Below are positions 53,093 through 62,011 of a DNA stretch of 64,000 nucleotides, piece by piece. Where the stretch lies: the NCBI RefSeq assembly GCF_015709525.1, contig NZ_JADNRA010000036.1:124001-188000 (forward strand), given 5' to 3'. Within the stretch, counting starts at the first letter, position 1; every line of letters begins with the position of its first letter. The DNA comes from Methylocystis sp. L43 (GTDB lineage Bacteria; Pseudomonadota; Alphaproteobacteria; Rhizobiales; Beijerinckiaceae). The notes under the pieces were generated by a model. The model had not been told where the DNA came from and searched no databases. It saw only the letters and a program-made list of their open reading frames with translations. The position numbers and the translations under genes were made by a program.

Positions 53093-55255
53093 CTAAACCG
53101 CTTTCGCCACTTCGCGCTGCGCAAAGCCCAGACGGATATTCAGCTCATACAGCAATTTCTCCGCCGCGAGCGGAATATTGGTGCCGGGCGGGAAGATCGC
53201 CGCGGCGCCAGAATCATACAGCGCCTGGAAATCGTCGGGCGGGATAACGCCGCCGACGACCATCATGATGTCGCCGCGCCCGGCACGCTTTAGCGCGTCG
53301 CGCAGTTCCGGCGTCAGAGTCAGATGGCCGGCGGTCATCGTCGAGACGCCGACGATATGCACGTCGGCTTCCGCCGCTTTCCTGGCGACTTCATCGGGCG
53401 TCGCGAAGAGATCGCCGATGACGACGTCGAAGCCCATGTCGGCGAAGGCCGAGGCGATGACCTTCTGGCCGCGATCATGGCCGTCCTGGCCCATCTTGGC
53501 GACGAGAATGCGCGGTTTGCGCCCGGTGTTATCCTCAAAGTCGCGCGTCATGCCGATGACGCGGCCAAGATGAACGCTCTCCTTGCCGGCTTCCTTCGCA
53601 TAAACTCCCGAAATCACATTGGCCTTGGGCTGATGCCGGGAGAATACTTTTTCGAGCGCGAAAGAGATCTCGCCGACACTGGCCTTCGCCCGCGCCGCCT
53701 TAACCGCGAGATCGAGAAGATTAGCGCCCGATGTGGCTCCGTCGGTCAGCGCGTCGAGCGCTGCTTGCGTCTTCGCTTCGTCGCGCTCTTCGCGCAGCCG
53801 CTTAAGCTTATCGAGCTGCGCGGCGCGCACGGCGGCGTTGTCGACCTTCAGCACATTGGGCTTGGCGTCGTTCACGGGCTGATATTTGTTCACGCCCACG
53901 ACGACCTGCGTTCCGCTGTCGATGCGCGCTTGCGTCTTCGCGGCCGCCTCTTCGATGCGCTGCTTGGGCACGCCCGCGGCGATCGCCTTCGCCATGCCGC
54001 CCAGCGTCTCGATTTCCTCGATATGTTTCCAGGCCCCCTTGGCAAGCTCCGCGGTCAGGCGCTCGACATAATAAGAGCCGCCCCAGGGATCGATGATCCG
54101 CGTCGTGCCGCTCTCCTCTTGCAGCACGATCTGCGTGTTGCGGGCGATGCGGGCGGAGAAGTCAGTCGGCAGCGCGAGCGCTTCGTCGAGCGCATTGGTG
54201 TGCAGCGACTGCGTATGCCCTTGCGTCGCCGCCATCGCCTCGACGCAGGTGCGGATGGCGTTGACGTAAACATCCTGCGCCGTCAGCGACCAGCCGGAGG
54301 TCTGGCAGTGCGTGCGCAGCGTCATGCTCTTCTCGGACTTGGCGCCGAGATCCTTCATCAGCCGCGCCCAGAGCAGGCGCGCGGCGCGCAGCTTCGCCAC
54401 CTCCATGAAGAAATTCATGCCGATGGCGAAGAAGAAGGAAAGACGCGGCGCGAAGGCGTCGATGTCGAGGCCCGCCGCGACGCCGGCGCGCACATATTCG
54501 ACGCCGTCGGCCAGCGTGTAGCCCAGTTCGAGATCGGCCGAGGCGCCGGCCTCCTGCATGTGATAGCCGGAGATCGAGATCGAGTTGAACTTCGGCATAT
54601 GCTTGGAGGTATAGGCGAAAATATCCGACACGATGCGCATCGAAGGATCGGGCGGGTAGATGTAGGTGTTGCGCACCATGAATTCTTTGAGGATGTCGTT
54701 CTGGATCGTGCCGGTCAGCTTTTCGGCCGGCACGCCCTGCTCTTCCGCCGCAACGATGAAGAGCGCGAGAACCGGCAGCACCGCGCCGTTCATGGTCATC
54801 GACACGGACATCTGATCGAGCGGAATGCCGTCGAACAGCGTGCGCATGTCATAGATCGAGTCGATCGCGACGCCCGCCATGCCGACGTCGCCCATCACCC
54901 GCGGATGGTCGGAATCATAGCCGCGATGGGTCGCGAGATCGAAGGCGACGGAGAGGCCTTTCTGTCCGGCGGCGAGGTTGCGCCGGTAGAAGGCGTTCGA
55001 GTCCTCGGCCGTAGAGAAGCCCGCATATTGGCGGATTGTCCAAGGCTGGGCGACATACATCGTCGGATAGGGTCCGCGTACGTAAGGGGCGACGCCGGGA
55101 TAGCCGTCGACGAAGGCGAGACCCTCGATATCCTGCGGGCCATAGGCGTTCTTCACCTCGATCCCTTCGGGCGTCAGCCAGCGGCGGGGCTTTGCCTCCT
55201 GCTCGGGCGCGACGGGCGCAAAGGGAATCGATGCAAAGTTCGGTATCGCGGACAT
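53093..55255 (-). CDS. scpA: methylmalonyl-CoA mutase, single-chain
   Basis: 720 residues. Interconverts L-methylmalonyl-CoA and succinyl-CoA with adenosylcobalamin. The barrel domain has [40 protein letters not shown] and [17 protein letters not shown]. The C-terminal B12 domain has the base-off motif [11 protein letters not shown] (His about 592). The single-polypeptide form is typical of alphaproteobacteria. In serine-cycle methylotrophs this enzyme ends the ethylmalonyl-CoA pathway; elsewhere it handles propionate. No meaB or epimerase gene is adjacent. A strong cobalamin riboswitch was not recognised upstream. Confidence 0.97.
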   Translation of the reverse strand: MSAIPNFASIPFAPVAPEQEAKPRRWLTPEGIEVKNAYGPQDIEGLAFVDGYPGVAPYVRGPYPTMYVAQPWTIRQYAGFSTAEDSNAFYRRNLAAGQKGLSVAFDLATHRGYDSDHPRVMGDVGMAGVAIDSIYDMRTLFDGIPLDQMSVSMTMNGAVLPVLALFIVAAEEQGVPAEKLTGTIQNDILKEFMVRNTYIYPPDPSMRIVSDIFAYTSKHMPKFNSISISGYHMQEAGASADLELGYTLADGVEYVRAGVAAGLDIDAFAPRLSFFFAIGMNFFMEVAKLRAARLLWARLMKDLGAKSEKSMTLRTHCQTSGWSLTAQDVYVNAIRTCVEAMAATQGHTQSLHTNALDEALALPTDFSARIARNTQIVLQEESGTTRIIDPWGGSYYVERLTAELAKGAWKHIEEIETLGGMAKAIAAGVPKQRIEEAAAKTQARIDSGTQVVVGVNKYQPVNDAKPNVLKVDNAAVRAAQLDKLKRLREERDEAKTQAALDALTDGATSGANLLDLAVKAARAKASVGEISFALEKVFSRHQPKANVISGVYAKEAGKESVHLGRVIGMTRDFEDNTGRKPRILVAKMGQDGHDRGQKVIASAFADMGFDVVIGDLFATPDEVARKAAEADVHIVGVSTMTAGHLTLTPELRDALKRAGRGDIMMVVGGVIPPDDFQALYDSGAAAIFPPGTNIPLAAEKLLYELNIRLGFAQREVAKAV

Positions 55256-55478
55256 TCTTTCCTCGGCTATTTTACCGCTTTCTCTTAGACTAGAGCGGCC
55301 TGTCTCGCAAAGCCGTGGCCGCAGAGGGCGGAGCGCGGCGATTTGAAGCGCTGCGGGTCAGCCCCCGCTCGGCTCGCCACCCTCCCTCGCCGCCCTCTTG
55401 CCCTGATCGCGGCAAGCGGGCCACAATCCCACTCTCGGCCGATCGCCTTCGTCCCAACCCCAACCCAGGAAAAACTAC

Positions 55479-55712
55479 ATGCGCCATTCCGTATGCCTGT
55501 TGCTGATCGCCCTCTTCGCCAGCGTCGCGCCCGTGCAGGCCATGGCGGCAAGCGATATTCCCGACGACGTGAAGGTAAGATGCAAATCGGACTATTCGAG
55601 GCTGTGCAGCGGCATCATGCCTGGCGGCGGGCGCATCCTCGCCTGTTTTCAGGCGCATAAAGCCGAAGTCTCGCCGGACTGCGCCGATGCGCTGTCCAAG
55701 ATGAAGAACTGA
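55479..55712 (+). CDS. small secreted Cys-rich protein
   Basis: 77 residues. Signal peptide about 1-24 (MRHSVCLLLIALFASVAPVQ then AMA), with a mature domain of 53 residues bearing four Cys: VRCKSDYSRLCSGIMPGGGR, ACFQAHKAEVSPDCADAL. The C-x7-C-x10-C-x12-C spacing and PGGGRI(L)xCFxxH motif match the cysteine-rich repeat of GLG1-like small bacterial proteins. Likely periplasmic with two disulphides; role unknown. Confidence 0.75.
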   Translation: MRHSVCLLLIALFASVAPVQAMAASDIPDDVKVRCKSDYSRLCSGIMPGGGRILACFQAHKAEVSPDCADALSKMKN

Positions 55713-55767
55713 CCCCCCGTCTCCCGCGCTTCCGCCGCTACGGCGGAGGGGCGCCTCAGGGGCGCGT

Positions 55768-56223
55768 TCAGCCGTCCATTCCGTCCGACGCCTTGGAGGG
55801 AAATCGCGCCGAGGCGTAGCGAATCGTGAGGACGGCGAGCGAGAGAATGAGCGTCGCGCCCGCGAGGATCAGTATGCCAACGTCCGGGAGCGACTCCGTC
55901 TGCACATAGCCGATCATGTGACGGGTGAGCGCCGTGATGCCGACATAGAGGAGAAAGCGCACCGGCATGTGGTTGGTGCGGAAATAGATGCCGACCATCG
56001 AGCCGATTTCGAGATAGATGAAGAGCAGCAACAAATCTTCGATCGAAGCGTGCCCCTTCGTCGCCATTTCGAGAAACGCTTTCGCCGCCGCCCAGACCGT
56101 CGCGCCGCCGATCGCGAACAGTCCCAGAAGGTGAAAGACTTCGGTGAGCAGGTAGCCGATCGGATCCATCAGATCCAGCAATCGACGCACCGCCGGGTGT
56201 TGCTTCCTGTCCAAGTCTTTCAT
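55768..56223 (-). CDS. PsiE family membrane protein
   Basis: 151 residues from the ATG at 56223. Four hydrophobic helices follow a short polar N-terminus. LLTEVFHLLGLFAIGGATVW, DLLLLFIYLEIGSMVGIYF and FLLYVGITALTRHMIGY match the phosphate-starvation-inducible PsiE family. In E. coli PsiE is under PhoB and cAMP-CRP control; its biochemical role is unknown. No pho box was identified here. Confidence 0.85.
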   Translation of the reverse strand: MKDLDRKQHPAVRRLLDLMDPIGYLLTEVFHLLGLFAIGGATVWAAAKAFLEMATKGHASIEDLLLLFIYLEIGSMVGIYFRTNHMPVRFLLYVGITALTRHMIGYVQTESLPDVGILILAGATLILSLAVLTIRYASARFPSKASDGMDG

Positions 56224-56343
56224 CGCCTGCCTGCAAGGTATGTGCAGCGCCCGCATGGTTGAAGGCCGCAGCGTCAACGTCGCGCATGGCGACGCCCGGC
56301 GCAAACGACTTTGTCGCAAAGCTCCTTACGCTTGTCCGCCAAG

Positions 56344-57024
56344 CTACGCGCCGAGCCGCCGTCCCCAGTCTTCCACCTTGCGGCTTTCGAGTCGCCTGCG
56401 CGCGAGCGCCCGCCAGCTTTCCGCGAGCTCCGGCAGCGCGGCCATCTCAGTGAGTTCATCGAACGCGCGCAGCCGCACGTAGAGCAAGACGAAAAGGCGG
56501 GAGAGCGGCCAATCGGCACGCGGCCGCTCCAAAAGCCGCAGCGAGTCGCCCGGCTGCGCCGCGCCGGTTTCGAGAATGCGGTAATACCAGCCGCAGCGCA
56601 TCGTCTCCTGCGTGCGCCGCGCCATGTCGCGCCGGCCGAAGCGAAAATTGAGGGTCAGGCAGGGCTGGCGTCCCTGGCTCACCTGCAGGCGCGCGCCGCC
56701 GAGCGCGAAGACGTCGCCGACGCAGACCTCAGCTTCGGTGAGCCCGAACGTCGAGATGTTCTCGCCAAAGGCCGGCGCAACGAATTCGCTCGCAAGCTCC
56801 GGAAAATCGGCGCGCCAAGCATCGTAATGCTCGCGGGGATAGTGGTGCAGCGCTTTCTCGACCCCGCCATGATAACGCCGATCCGCCTGCCGATCGCCGA
56901 CGAGCCCTTCCGCCTCGATGCGCCAGGGCGGCGCCAGCGGCGCCTTGCGGATCGCGCTTTTGCGGCCCGGGGCGATCTCGCGCGGGCGCCCCGCGTAGAG
57001 CGTCTCGATTGGGAGTTCAACCAT
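56344..57024 (-). CDS. MOSC domain protein, YiiM-like
   Basis: 226 residues. The MOSC domain (GLVGDRQADRRYHGGVEKAL, FGENISTFGLTEAEVCVGDV) carries the conserved Cys in VSQGRQPCLTLNFRF, and a C-terminal helical 3-alpha domain ends it (about 170-226). YiiM proteins reduce N-hydroxylated compounds using molybdenum cofactor. The enzyme appears intact. It is encoded 34 bp after the cytochrome c gene on the same strand. Confidence 0.9.
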   Translation of the reverse strand: MVELPIETLYAGRPREIAPGRKSAIRKAPLAPPWRIEAEGLVGDRQADRRYHGGVEKALHHYPREHYDAWRADFPELASEFVAPAFGENISTFGLTEAEVCVGDVFALGGARLQVSQGRQPCLTLNFRFGRRDMARRTQETMRCGWYYRILETGAAQPGDSLRLLERPRADWPLSRLFVLLYVRLRAFDELTEMAALPELAESWRALARRRLESRKVEDWGRRLGA

Positions 57025-57058
57025 CGCGATTCATTCCCGCGCAAGCTGTCGCGCAGGT

Positions 57059-57400
57059 CTATCTCTGGACGGAGTTGAGATAGGCGAGCAGCGCTTCGAT
57101 CTGCGCGGCGCTGAGCCGGAACTGCGGCATCTCGACGCCTTCATGGCCGACGACGATGCCCTCGGCGAGCGCCTCTTCGAGATTGTGCAGCGGATATTTT
57201 CGCGCGAGATCGCGAAACGCCGGCGACCTGGGATTGGCGCTCTGGCCGCGCGGGCCGACCGCATGGCAGCGGCCGCAATTTGCTTGCGCGATCGCCCGCC
57301 CGCGCTTCAGCAATTGAGCGTCGACAGGCGCTTTCGCCGCGGCGACGCTCGCGGCGAGCAAAAGGCAAATCGTAATCGCTACAGCCGCGAATCGAAGCAT
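57059..57400 (-). CDS. monoheme c-type cytochrome
   Basis: 113 residues. Signal peptide about 1-22. One heme motif CGRCH (Cys42, Cys45, His46) and a C-terminal Met ligand in GVEMPQFRL define a class I cytochrome c of about 90 mature residues. It is a soluble periplasmic electron carrier; partner unknown. Adjacent to a MOSC/YiiM-type gene on the same strand, which might reflect redox coupling, but that is inference. Confidence 0.9.
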   Translation of the reverse strand: MLRFAAVAITICLLLAASVAAAKAPVDAQLLKRGRAIAQANCGRCHAVGPRGQSANPRSPAFRDLARKYPLHNLEEALAEGIVVGHEGVEMPQFRLSAAQIEALLAYLNSVQR

Positions 57401-57441
57401 AATTGAAGTCTAGCCGCGCGAGCGGCGCCTGTCACCGCGCC

Positions 57442-57870
57442 CTATTTGCGCACGACAAGCACCGAGCATTTGGCGTGACGCACGATGGTCTTGGCGTTGG
57501 AGCCGAGCAGATAGGTCGCCATCGTCGGGCGATGCGAACCGACCACGACAAGATCGGCGCCCCATTCCTCGGCTTCGGCGAGCACTTCCGGGTAGACGGC
57601 GCCGAAGCGCACGATCGAGGAGACGCGATCCGCCGGATAGGCGATCTTGCCACGCAGCACTGCGAGGTCCTTTTCGGTCGCCTCGCGCATCTCCTCGTCA
57701 AAATTGGGCGGGATGTAGTCGATGAAGGCCACCGGAACGAGCGGCTGGACATTGATGAGCCGAAGCTGAGCCTCATGCTCCACTTTTGCAAGCGCCACCG
57801 CCGCGTCGAGCGCGATCTGCGTGACCTCCTCCTCGCCGATCTCCACCGCCACCAATATTTTTTTATACAT
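57442..57870 (-). CDS. universal stress protein (UspA family)
   Basis: 142 residues from the ATG at 57870 (GGGAGGCGGGA upstream). MYKKILVAVEIGEEE, an Ala-rich helix, and the C-terminal DLVVVGSHRPTMATYLLGSN then AKCSVLVVR give the single-domain Usp fold; the nucleotide motif is GSH then GSNA, close to but not identical with the standard G-2x-G-9x-G(S/T). ATP binding is likely. It is expressed in stress in many bacteria. The gene lies between cytochrome c and the tail-tube gene, all on the minus strand. Confidence 0.92.
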   Translation of the reverse strand: MYKKILVAVEIGEEEVTQIALDAAVALAKVEHEAQLRLINVQPLVPVAFIDYIPPNFDEEMREATEKDLAVLRGKIAYPADRVSSIVRFGAVYPEVLAEAEEWGADLVVVGSHRPTMATYLLGSNAKTIVRHAKCSVLVVRK

Positions 57871-57962
57871 TCCCGCCTCCCGATGCGCGCGGCGTCGACG
57901 CCGACTCGCTCCTTCATAGCGCGGCTGGCGCCGCCGAGCCACAGCGCCGCATCCGGCGAAGG

Positions 57963-58478
57963 TCAATCGTAGGATGGCTCCGCCGGCTCGGTGACGGAAA
58001 GGTCTCGTTCCCAGCCCTCGTTTTCGAGCACGAGCCGCTGAATGGCGACGGCCGAGCCATTGGCGTCGAGCGTCGGCAGCGCCTCGAAGCAAGACGGCCA
58101 ACAGCGGCGGATGACATAGGCGATCGCCACCTGGCCAGCTTCGTTGAGAAGTTCGAGGACGACGTCCTTGCGGAAATCCTTGAGCGAAGATTCAACGCCC
58201 GCCGCGCCGTCAAGACTCCAGACCTTGTTCACCCAGCGCTCGAATTCAAGATCATGCGAGACGCCGCGTTCGATGACGATCGGCGCGAAGGTCGTCGCGC
58301 CCGGCAGCTTGCGCGCCAACGACGGGCTGCCGCCTTCCCGATATTCAATAACTTCAGTCGTGCGTCGCAACGGCCCGACGAGCGAGACGCCCGCGACATA
58401 GCGTCCGTCCCACTTCAATCGGAACTTGAAGTTTTTGTAGGGATCGATGCGGGCGGCGTTGACGGTGAATTGCGACAT
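57963..58478 (-). CDS. orphan phage tail-tube protein (T4 gp19 family)
   Basis: 171 residues preceded by GAGGGGATTTCA. MSQFTVNAARIDPYKNFKFR, LKWDGRYVAGVSLVGPLRRT and TEVIEYREGG, followed by a beta-rich domain (ATTFAPIVIERGVSHDLEFE), match the gp19/Afp1 tube subunit family of phage tails and contractile injection systems. These proteins stack into the inner tube. No sheath, baseplate or spike gene is nearby, and the gene lies among housekeeping genes with normal GC content. It may be a domesticated or remnant gene. Domain identity is fairly secure, function is not. Confidence 0.78.
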   Translation of the reverse strand: MSQFTVNAARIDPYKNFKFRLKWDGRYVAGVSLVGPLRRTTEVIEYREGGSPSLARKLPGATTFAPIVIERGVSHDLEFERWVNKVWSLDGAAGVESSLKDFRKDVVLELLNEAGQVAIAYVIRRCWPSCFEALPTLDANGSAVAIQRLVLENEGWERDLSVTEPAEPSYD

Positions 58479-58684
58479 TGAAATCCCCTCGAGCAATTCG
58501 CGCGCATGAGCCCTTTGATGGCCGCTTCACTCAAGCAGGCAAAGACGAAGCGCTGCGCTCTTTGTTAGATCGAACCACTCTCCAAAAAGTGGTGGAAAAG
58601 TGGATTTGTCACGGCGACCCTGTTTTTAAAAGCTCAGACTAAGTTAAGCTCGATAGCAGTTTCAGATAGTCTTTGGAGGAGTTT

Positions 58685-59641
58685 ATGAAGGCTTGGTTTG
58701 GAGCCGCCCTTGCGGCGTCACTCTTCGCGTCGTCCCACGCCTACGCCGCCGAGAACGGCGTCAACTACGATCCTGCGCACAGCGGCGCTTACGTGGCGGC
58801 GCAGAAGGCAAATGACGTCGCGACGATGAAGAAGGTTGTCGGCGACGATCTCACCCAGATCAGGACGCTGGGCTTTTCGCGGGTCAAGACATTCTACTCG
58901 ACTTATTGCACGATCAACGGGCAGCAATGCGTAAACATCGCTGAGCTGGCGACGGCGAGAAACATGCGCCTGATGCTGGGCGTTTTCGAATTTCCCGATC
59001 ATCCCGACTGGACGCAGTCGCAGATCAGCGCCGCCGTCGACGCTAATTTCCGTTACCCCGGAACGGTCGTCGCGATCGTCGTCGGCAATGAAGACATGTT
59101 CGATTGGCAAGGCAATCCGCAGCCAGCGATGCAGCAGCGAATCGTGGCCGACATGAACACGCTCAGGAGTAAGACCAATAACAAGGTTGTGGTGACGACG
59201 GCGCAACGCGCGCCGGATTGGATTCGCCTCGCCGCCAGCGATCCTCAAAAAGTGCTGCAGAATGTCCCCGTCATCGGCGCCAATATCTATCCGTTCTGGG
59301 GCGGCTCGCCCGAGAAGGTCAACGGCAGGAGCGTCGCAAACGATATTCAGGCCACTGTTACGGACTTAGCGAGCAAAACCACGAAGCCGGTCATCGTCAC
59401 CGAAGAAGGCTGGCCGAGCTGTGGAAACAACGCCGGCATGAAGGACATGAACATCGAGTCCGAAATTGATTATTTCAGCACGTGGAAAACGCGCCAGCAG
59501 AACTTCGACAGTTATTATTTCGCCGCTTACGACAAACAATCCGGCGGCGGCTGTCCGAACAACGACGACGCCGACAGGCATTTCGGCTTATGCAGCGAAT
59601 CCGGCTTAACGAAGGACGTCCGGCTGATGAAATGCAAATAG
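58685..59641 (+). CDS. secreted GH17-like beta-1,3-glucanase
   Basis: 318 residues from the ATG at 58685 (GGAGGAG upstream). Signal peptide about 1-21. RVKTFYSTYCTINGQQCVNI, VVGNEDMF (acid/base Glu136) and VIVTEEGWPSCGN (nucleophile Glu240) are the GH17 catalytic motifs best known from plant and fungal beta-1,3-glucanases. The length fits one (beta/alpha)8 domain. It probably acts outside the cytoplasm on glucans. Upstream DNA of about 200 bp is relatively AT-rich. No glycan-synthesis genes are adjacent. Confidence 0.8.
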   Translation: MKAWFGAALAASLFASSHAYAAENGVNYDPAHSGAYVAAQKANDVATMKKVVGDDLTQIRTLGFSRVKTFYSTYCTINGQQCVNIAELATARNMRLMLGVFEFPDHPDWTQSQISAAVDANFRYPGTVVAIVVGNEDMFDWQGNPQPAMQQRIVADMNTLRSKTNNKVVVTTAQRAPDWIRLAASDPQKVLQNVPVIGANIYPFWGGSPEKVNGRSVANDIQATVTDLASKTTKPVIVTEEGWPSCGNNAGMKDMNIESEIDYFSTWKTRQQNFDSYYFAAYDKQSGGGCPNNDDADRHFGLCSESGLTKDVRLMKCK

Positions 59642-59725
59642 CGCCGCTCCGGCGCCCGCCAAAGCGCGATGGCGATGCTTCGTCGCGGGGACGACGCCGT
59701 CCCCCGACAGCTGACGAATCGAAAC

Positions 59726-59917
59726 CTATTCGACCGCTTCGGCTTTGACGAAGTTCCAGGACGCCGTGTCGACGATCCTGTTTTCGCGACTCTCATTGCT
59801 GAGCTTGGCGCGGGTGCCTTCGACCGCTGTGACGGTCCACAGATCGATCTCTTCGTCCCAGGCGCCTTCGCAATTCACAAGCGTCGTGACTTTATAAATT
59901 TTGCCAGCCTCAAGCAT
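59726..59917 (-). CDS. small hypothetical protein
   Basis: 63 residues from the ATG at 59917, preceded by AAAGGA. MLEAGKIYKVTTLVNCEGAW then DEEIDLWTVTAVEGTRAKLS resembles a small SH3-like beta barrel. No signal peptide or membrane segment; acidic overall. Not recognised. A longer frame starting at 59968 lacks a ribosome site. Confidence 0.55.
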   Translation of the reverse strand: MLEAGKIYKVTTLVNCEGAWDEEIDLWTVTAVEGTRAKLSNESRENRIVDTASWNFVKAEAVE

Positions 59918-60057
59918 ATTGCTGTCCTTTGCTGAACGATCCCCTCGGGCGATACGGCATTGGCTCAACGCGACGACTCTTCATCGTCGCCAACAAACGG
60001 GCAAAATTAGGGAAAGCTGCGGGCGACACGTAGGATAGCGCGCGCCAATTCTTAAGT

Positions 60058-60816
60058 TTACGGTATGTTAACGCCGCAGCGCATGTAAAGCGGGACGGAT
60101 AACGGCAGATCCGGCGGATGCGCGCGCCAGGCCTCCTCCAACTCGCGATCAACGAGCGCCAGCGGATCGCGGCCATAATGCAGTCTGTATTTTTCGACCG
60201 CCGACCAGGTCTTCAGAAAGCTCACGAACTCGCTTTTCGAGCGCGCGATGGGCGTCTGAAACCGCGGGCAGTCGATTTCCTTGAACGGAAACGGCAGGGT
60301 CTCGTAGCGATTGAAATAGAGCGCCGAATTCTCCGCCCAGAAGGGGCCGAGAATATCGTCCTTCAGCCTGCGCAGGATCGAATCGAGCGGCTCGATCTGC
60401 GTTCGCGGCCAGTCATAGGTCCATGCCGCGATGATCCCCTCGGGGCGCAAGGCGCGCCGCGCGTTTACATAAAAATTCGGCAGGTCGAACCAGTGGATCG
60501 AACAGGCGCAGGCGATGAGATCGACCTCGCCGCGCAGGCCGAGATCGTCTTCCGCGCGCGCCAGACGATAGTCGACATTGGGCTCCTTTGGCGCGAGCGC
60601 CAGCTGCCGGGGATCGGGGTCCGTCGCGAGCACGCGCGTGAAATGGCGCGACAGTCCGAGCGCCGCCTGCCCGCTCCCCGCGCCGCAATCCCAGGCGAGA
60701 CGATCCTGCGTCGCAACGCTCGCGAGCCACGCGAAAAGCGCGTCGGGATAATGCGGGCGAAAGGCGCGATAGTCGCCAGCGTTGTCGCCGAACACCATCG
60801 TCTGGCCTGCATTCAT
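60058..60816 (-). CDS. class I SAM-dependent methyltransferase
   Basis: 252 residues. AWDCGAGSGQAALGLSRHF is SAM motif I, VLATDPDPRQLALAP motif II, and CACSIHWFDLPNFYVNARRA with ALRPEGIIAAWTY is the post-motif region, close to UbiE/COQ5-like and yeast TMT1/trans-aconitate methyltransferase-type enzymes. The substrate cannot be assigned. Its ATG lies 10 bp after the YheT-type stop, so the genes are likely co-transcribed. Confidence 0.88.
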   Translation of the reverse strand: MNAGQTMVFGDNAGDYRAFRPHYPDALFAWLASVATQDRLAWDCGAGSGQAALGLSRHFTRVLATDPDPRQLALAPKEPNVDYRLARAEDDLGLRGEVDLIACACSIHWFDLPNFYVNARRALRPEGIIAAWTYDWPRTQIEPLDSILRRLKDDILGPFWAENSALYFNRYETLPFPFKEIDCPRFQTPIARSKSEFVSFLKTWSAVEKYRLHYGRDPLALVDRELEEAWRAHPPDLPLSVPLYMRCGVNIP

Positions 60817-60826
60817 TGCGGCGGTC

Positions 60827-61852
60827 TCACTTCGTCTCGAACATGCGTTGCGGGCCGAGACCTTTTTGCCCCAGCCAATGCGCCGTTGCGCGATCATGCC
60901 AGGGCGTCAGGCTGCCGACGCCATGGAAGCCCATGTGTCCCCCGCCCTGCGTCAACGCCGCCTCGATCATCGGCAGATTCGACCAGTCGATCGCCGCGTA
61001 ACTCTCCGCCGGCACCCAGGGGTCATCGAGCGCGTGCAGGATCAGCGTCGGCAGCGTGGCGCCGGCGAGGAAATTCTTCGCGGCGTTGGATTCATAATAG
61101 TCCGGCGCGCCCCGGTAGCCGAAATGCGGCGCGACGAAACGATCGTCGAATTCGTACAGCGTGCGGGCGCCGGCGATCGCGGCGCGCTCGGCAGTGGTGA
61201 GCGCGGCGCTCGGCGCCAGCGCTTCGCGTTTCATCTCATCGAGCATGTAGCAATGATAGATGAAATTGCGCGGCGCCATCAGGCGGGCGCAGGACGCGGC
61301 GAGGTCGATCGGCGTCGATACGGCGACGGCGGCGAGAAGCGGCAACTCGTGGCCGCCCTCGCCGATGAATTTCAGCACGAGATTGCCGCCGAGCGAATTG
61401 CCGATGAGCACGATGCCGCGACTGACGCGTTCCGCCGGCAGGCCGCGCAGCGCCGCGACGAGATCCTCGGTCTTGCCGGCGTGGTAGCGCCCGCCGGAGG
61501 TGGCGCGCGAGGGCGCGGCGCCGCGCAGATTGAGGCGCAGCACCGGCCAGCCTTGGCTCACGAGATAGCGCGCCGTGGCCATTCCATGCCGGCTGGATTC
61601 GGAGCCGGCGAGCCCATGCGTCAGAACGATGAGCGGCGCGTTCGTTTCCGTCACCGGCCGATCGAGCCGCGCCGCGAGACGGTCGCCATCGGGCATGGCG
61701 AGCAGCAGCCGCTCGCCGCCGGGGAGCTCCGGCGGCCCGCCGACGATGATGTTGCGCAGCGTCTGCAGATCGCCGCCGAGCCACGGCGCCCGCTCGCGAA
61801 AGGTGGGAAGCGGGGGGAGTGAGGGGGAGGGTTTATCGGGCATCCGTTTCAT
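60827..61852 (-). CDS. YheT-type alpha/beta hydrolase
   Basis: 341 residues from the ATG at 61852, which overlaps the stop of an upstream short frame (ATGA). ATGs at 61876 and 61843 are alternatives. The fold has PLIVLTHGLAGSESSRHGMA, the nucleophile elbow GNSLGGNLVLKFIG and a late HALDDPWVPAESY Asp. C-terminal GGGHMGFHG supplies the catalytic His. The family (UPF0017/YheT, AbhD1-3 in animals) comprises esterases of uncertain substrate. Length is normal. Confidence 0.88.
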   Translation of the reverse strand: MKRMPDKPSPSLPPLPTFRERAPWLGGDLQTLRNIIVGGPPELPGGERLLLAMPDGDRLAARLDRPVTETNAPLIVLTHGLAGSESSRHGMATARYLVSQGWPVLRLNLRGAAPSRATSGGRYHAGKTEDLVAALRGLPAERVSRGIVLIGNSLGGNLVLKFIGEGGHELPLLAAVAVSTPIDLAASCARLMAPRNFIYHCYMLDEMKREALAPSAALTTAERAAIAGARTLYEFDDRFVAPHFGYRGAPDYYESNAAKNFLAGATLPTLILHALDDPWVPAESYAAIDWSNLPMIEAALTQGGGHMGFHGVGSLTPWHDRATAHWLGQKGLGPQRMFETK

Positions 61853-61998
61853 CGCACTTCTAATAGCTTTCTCCATGCGCCACGCAGCTCATCATTCGTA
61901 AGCCAAACTAATAATCCAGTAAGCTGATGTCCTCCACGAACAATAAAGGGTCTTATGCACTTTACATAACGCAAATGTTCAGGTAGAGTTCTCGTCAT
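61849..61998 (-). pseudogene. short frame coupled to the hydrolase, possible 3' remnant of a gene cut by the IS-like element
   Basis: About 49 codons. Its end (DELRGAWRKLLEVR) overlaps the hydrolase start by four bases, the arrangement of genuine operon neighbours. Its first third, however, reads through the left inverted repeat at 61953-61971. The likeliest reading is a larger upstream gene interrupted by the cassette, leaving its C-terminus. The missing 5' part was not found beyond the right repeat. Low confidence. Confidence 0.3.
61953..61971. repeat. left terminal inverted repeat of the cassette
   Basis: TTATGCACTTTACATAACG. It matches the reverse complement of 63854-63872 at 18 of 19 positions. 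Confidence 0.75.
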
Positions 61999-62011
61999 TG
62001 GAGCTAAGGCA

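Noticed and set aside
53324-55288. 654-codon open frame on the plus strand
   Set aside because: Antisense shadow of methylmalonyl-CoA mutase.
55256-55478. Possible cobalamin riboswitch upstream of methylmalonyl-CoA mutase
   Set aside because: No B12-box-like sequence or compatible stems were recognised, and the region is only 223 bp shared with a divergent gene.
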